Source: Streptomyces sp. NRRL F-5135 (GTDB taxonomy: Bacteria > Actinomycetota > Actinomycetes > Streptomycetales > Streptomycetaceae). Taken from it: a stretch of DNA of 64,000 nucleotides. The notes beneath the pieces were generated by a model, which worked only from the letters and a program-made list of their open reading frames with translations, did not search any database and was not told the origin of the DNA. The position numbers and the translations under genes are program-made. Location of the stretch: positions 248,001 to 312,000 of the forward strand of contig NZ_JOHR01000001.1 in NCBI RefSeq assembly GCF_000719775.1. The letters are read 5' to 3'. Numbering within the stretch: position 1 is the stretch's first letter; every line of letters begins with the position of its first letter. Of this stretch, positions 62,587 through 64,000 are shown piece by piece.

Positions 62587-63614
62587 CCGGCCTCCAGCTC
62601 GCCATCGGCGCGCTCACCCTGCTCACCAACGCGTTCTTCGTCGGCGCCGAGTTCGCCCTGATCTCCGTGCGGCGCAGCCAGATCGAGCCGCAGGCGCTCA
62701 AGGGCAGCCGCCGCGCGAAGAGCACCCTGTGGGGCCTGGAACACCTGTCGGCGGCCATGGCCACCGCGCAGCTCGGCATCACCATCTCCTCGCTGGTCCT
62801 GGGCGCCGTCGCGGAGCCGGCGATCGCCCATCTGCTGGAGCCGCCCTTCGAGGCGGCCGGGGTGCCCGAGGCGCTGATCCATCCGATCGCGTTCGTGATC
62901 GCCCTGACCCTGGCCACGTATCTGCACATGCTGGTCGGCGAGATGGTCCCGAAGAACATCGCGCTGGCCGCGCCCGCGCCCACCGCGCTCGCGCTCGGTC
63001 CCGCGCTGGTCTGGCTGACCCGGGCGCTGCGTCCGGTGATCTTCGGGATCAACGCGTTCGCCAACGCCATCCTGCGGCTGCTGAAGGTCGAGCCCAAGGA
63101 CGAGGTCGCCGCCGTCTTCACCGACGACGAGCTGGCCCGCATGGTCGACGACTCCAGCGAGGCCGGACTGCTGGACCCGGCGGACGGGGAGCGGCTGCGA
63201 GACGCCCTGGAGCTGGGCACCCGCCCGGTGGGCGAGGTGATGGTCCCGCTGGCCCGTACGGCGACCGTGGACCACCGGATCACTCCGCAGCAGCTGGAGC
63301 GGACGGCCGTGTCCACCGGCTTCTCCCGGCTGCCGGTCACCGGACCGGACCGGACCATCCTCGGCTACCTGCACATCAAGGACGCACTCGGTGCCGCGGA
63401 ACGCTCCCGCCCCTTCCCCCGGAGCGCGCTGCACACGATGGTCCGGGTCGAGATCGACACCCCGCTGGACGACACCATGACGGCGATGCGTGCCGCCGGG
63501 ACGCACCTGGCGGCCGTCACCGGGGACAAGGGGACCGTCATCGGCTTCGTGACGATGGAGGACGTCCTGGAGGAACTGGTCGGCCCTTCGGCCGGCTCGC
63601 CGACCGCCGCCTGA
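62583..63614 (+). CDS. Second CNNM/CorC-family membrane protein
   Basis: 343 residues: CNNM domain (LTNAFFVGAEFALISVRRSQ, LVGEMVPKNIAL) and CBS pair (VMVPLARTATVDHR, FSRLPVTGPDRTILGYLHIKD, FVTMEDVLEELVG). It ends after the CBS pair and lacks the CorC_HlyC domain of its neighbour. Tandem long/short pairs are usual in actinobacteria and may form heteromers. Confidence 0.9.
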   Translation: MTGLQLAIGALTLLTNAFFVGAEFALISVRRSQIEPQALKGSRRAKSTLWGLEHLSAAMATAQLGITISSLVLGAVAEPAIAHLLEPPFEAAGVPEALIHPIAFVIALTLATYLHMLVGEMVPKNIALAAPAPTALALGPALVWLTRALRPVIFGINAFANAILRLLKVEPKDEVAAVFTDDELARMVDDSSEAGLLDPADGERLRDALELGTRPVGEVMVPLARTATVDHRITPQQLERTAVSTGFSRLPVTGPDRTILGYLHIKDALGAAERSRPFPRSALHTMVRVEIDTPLDDTMTAMRAAGTHLAAVTGDKGTVIGFVTMEDVLEELVGPSAGSPTAA

Positions 63615-63624
63615 CGAGGCGGCC

Positions 63625-63660
63625 GAGCGGCCGGTGCCCCGCCCCGGGCACCGGCCGCTC
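63625..63660 (+). terminator. Terminator hairpin, 15-bp perfect stem
   Basis: GAGCGGCCGGTGCCC (63625-63639), loop CGCCCC, GGGCACCGGCCGCTC (63646-63660), 11 nt after the stop of the CNNM pair. Confidence 0.85.
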
Positions 63661-63734
63661 ACCTGCTCCCACGCCCCCTTGTATCCCTTATATCCCTTTG
63701 ACCCGTAACTCCCCGTTCGAGAATGGTTCATGAG

Positions 63735-64000
63735 ATGTCCGACGCCACGAGCGGTCCGCGCCGGTTAGGGCCGGCGCTCGCCGGACGCAGCCGGAGCATC
63801 GTGGAGTCCGGCCCCTTCACCGCCGCGGTGTTCTGCCTCATCGTCGGCAACGCCGGCCTGCTGGGCATCGAGACGTACACCGGAGCGGTGCACGAGTGGC
63901 GCGAGGAGCTGAGGCTCGCCGAGCACCTCTTCCTCGCCGCGTTCACCGCGGAGATCCTGCTGCGCGCGGCCACGTTCGCGGACCGCCCGAAGGACTTCTT
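63735..64000 (+). CDS. Ion transporter (voltage-gated channel type), N-terminal fragment
   Basis: 88 complete codons before the window edge: MSDATSGPRRLGPALAGRSR, then ESGPFTAAVFCLIVGNAGLL (helix S1) and AEHLFLAAFTAEILLRAATF (S2), typical of Ion_trans family channels. Codon 11 is TTA (63765-63767), a rare leucine codon in Streptomyces. The ribosome site is weak; a later GTG would remove the TTA. Confidence 0.7.
   Translation, partial: MSDATSGPRRLGPALAGRSRSIVESGPFTAAVFCLIVGNAGLLGIETYTGAVHEWREELRLAEHLFLAAFTAEILLRAATFADRPKDF

Noticed and set aside
1..64000. Mobile element, prophage or integrated plasmid
   Set aside because: I found no transposase, integrase, tRNA-associated repeats or phage structural genes, and the GC character is even apart from short promoter patches.

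Overview
The window is GC-rich, has strong third-position G/C bias, uses many GTG and TTG starts with purine-rich ribosome binding sites, and encodes families typical of Streptomyces: BlaI/M56 pairs, TerD proteins, LytR-CpsA-Psr proteins, DUF3040, DUF4032, TIGR03767 and an alkylresorcinol-type type III PKS operon. It is best read as about 64 kb of chromosome from a Streptomyces or close relative. I see no rRNA, tRNA, CRISPR array, insertion sequence, integrase or replication origin. Many convergent gene pairs are separated by strong hairpins.

Layout. 0-8 kb: end of a TetR gene; a HAD/GH65 disaccharide phosphorylase pair; then a leftward TetR-P450-[3Fe-4S] ferredoxin-ferredoxin reductase operon. 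8-16.7 kb: NIPSNAP, DUF899, FhuF-like, VOC/ArsR, dhaKLM, an FAD oxidoreductase and an SDR-DUF2867 protein. 16.8-25 kb: a first M56/BlaI pair, a broken terD, a cation/H+ antiporter with its RCK_C subunit, DUF3040, a NarL-type two-component pair and a leaderless binding protein. 25-36 kb: metabolism and transport, including NUDIX, a GH75 chitosanase, an APC permease, an FGGY kinase, a Tat-exported phosphoesterase and DUF4032. 36.5-40.3 kb: an srsABC-like phenolic lipid operon with a divergent UbiA prenyltransferase. 40-48 kb: acyltransferase, MgtC, a second BlaI/M56 pair divergent from DedA-PAP2, VOC, GNAT and PRC-barrel. 48-53 kb: a methyltransferase-DUF1796-PIG-L-ABC transporter cassette. 53-64 kb: a phosphofructokinase with PPi-type residues, USP, CapA, BrkB, a Ter cluster (TerB, TerZ-like, internally deleted TerD) divergent from an LCP protein, two CNNM/CorC proteins behind a Pro-Pro leader peptide and an RBS-masking hairpin, and the start of an ion channel.

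The most interesting signal is a dyad, TCTACA-N4-TGTAGA, found five times and only in intergenic DNA: upstream of the broken terD, twice between blaI and dedA-PAP2, and twice between the Ter cluster and the LCP gene. It is made of the TACA/TGTA half-sites known for BlaI/MecI repressors. It suggests one BlaI regulon linking TerD stress proteins with undecaprenyl-phosphate recycling and wall-polymer attachment. Separately, the two terD copies carry complementary internal deletions around an identical stretch of about 79 nt. This is either a recombination product or an assembly collapse, and it can be tested.
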